Shown here one piece after another: positions 15,070 to 15,157 of a stretch of 15,157 nt of DNA. Within the stretch, counting starts at the first letter, position 1, and each line of letters starts with the position of its first letter. Source of the stretch: a bacterium (GTDB lineage Bacteria > JAJRZV01); contig JAJRZV010000066.1 in NCBI GenBank assembly GCA_024275095.1, positions 1-15,157 of the forward strand, written 5' to 3'. The notes beneath the pieces were generated by a model. It ran no database searches and was not told the DNA's origin. It saw only the letters and a program-made list of their open reading frames with translations. A program made the position numbers and the translations under genes.

Positions 15070-15157
15070 TCAGGTTTCATCAGCATTTGCATAATGAGAA
15101 GGGATCTTTAAGACATCCATAATCTGCAGGGCAAGGGTATTTTTTCCCGGGTCTGGC
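15070..15157 (-). CDS. Possible C-terminal end of a gene entering from the right edge
   Basis: Minus strand, open from the window edge to TGA at 15072-15070: 28 residues including KNTLALQIMDVLKIPSHYAN. It reads like the end of a protein, but 28 codons is too short for an assignment and the other frames are also partly open. Between it and the ATPase stop (15030-15069) I see nothing definite. Confidence 0.25.
   Translation of the reverse strand, partial: PDPGKNTLALQIMDVLKIPSHYANADET

Noticed and set aside
10958-15157. CRISPR array or defence island
   Set aside because: No regularly spaced repeats are present. The DUF4143 ATPases are common orphan genes and no nuclease, methylase or toxin-antitoxin partner is visible.

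Overview
The window looks like chromosomal DNA of a Gram-negative, probably anaerobic bacterium of moderate G+C. The reasons are a His-rich outer-membrane barrel protein, a large membrane cytochrome b/iron-sulfur electron-transfer protein, and a cobalamin-type radical SAM enzyme. I cannot name the phylum from sequence alone.

Layout. (1) 1-1375, minus strand: a two-gene unit with a small membrane-anchored His/Cys protein followed by an outer-membrane barrel protein of the kind often annotated as zinc-regulated; it is cut by the left edge. (2) 1376-1738: a divergent intergenic region with a sigma70-type promoter. (3) 1739-9551, plus strand: a tightly packed cluster rpsP-khpA-rimM-trmD-rplS, then a membrane-inserted SMC/Rad50-like ATPase where rnhB is often found, then a YraN-family protein, a DUF1015 protein, and a membrane heterodisulfide-reductase-like oxidoreductase (EtfAB:menaquinone oxidoreductase type). 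Most junctions overlap by 1-26 nt, which suggests translational coupling. (4) 9548-10957, minus strand: a B12-binding-domain radical SAM gene that overlaps its convergent neighbour by 4 bp. (5) 10958-15157: a gene-poor accessory region with clear decay. It holds remnants of a DDE (rve) transposase, a DUF4143-type AAA ATPase broken by a 14-bp tandem duplication plus an in-frame stop, and a decayed small membrane protein and thioredoxin-like gene. An intact second DUF4143 ATPase follows, and a possible gene end lies at the right edge.

The most striking observation is in trmD, normally an essential tRNA (m1G37) methyltransferase gene. An in-frame TAA sits at codon 153, directly before the Arg equivalent to E. 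coli Arg154. The reading frame and the conserved residues (Arg154, Asp169 and the whole C-terminal domain) continue intact behind it. This could be a sequencing error, a real nonsense allele or recoding; the sequence alone cannot decide. Other single-codon stops occur in the decayed region. I found no CRISPR array, no rRNA or tRNA gene, and no clearly novel defence or mobile system. The least described intact gene is the membrane SMC-like ATPase inside the ribosomal cluster.
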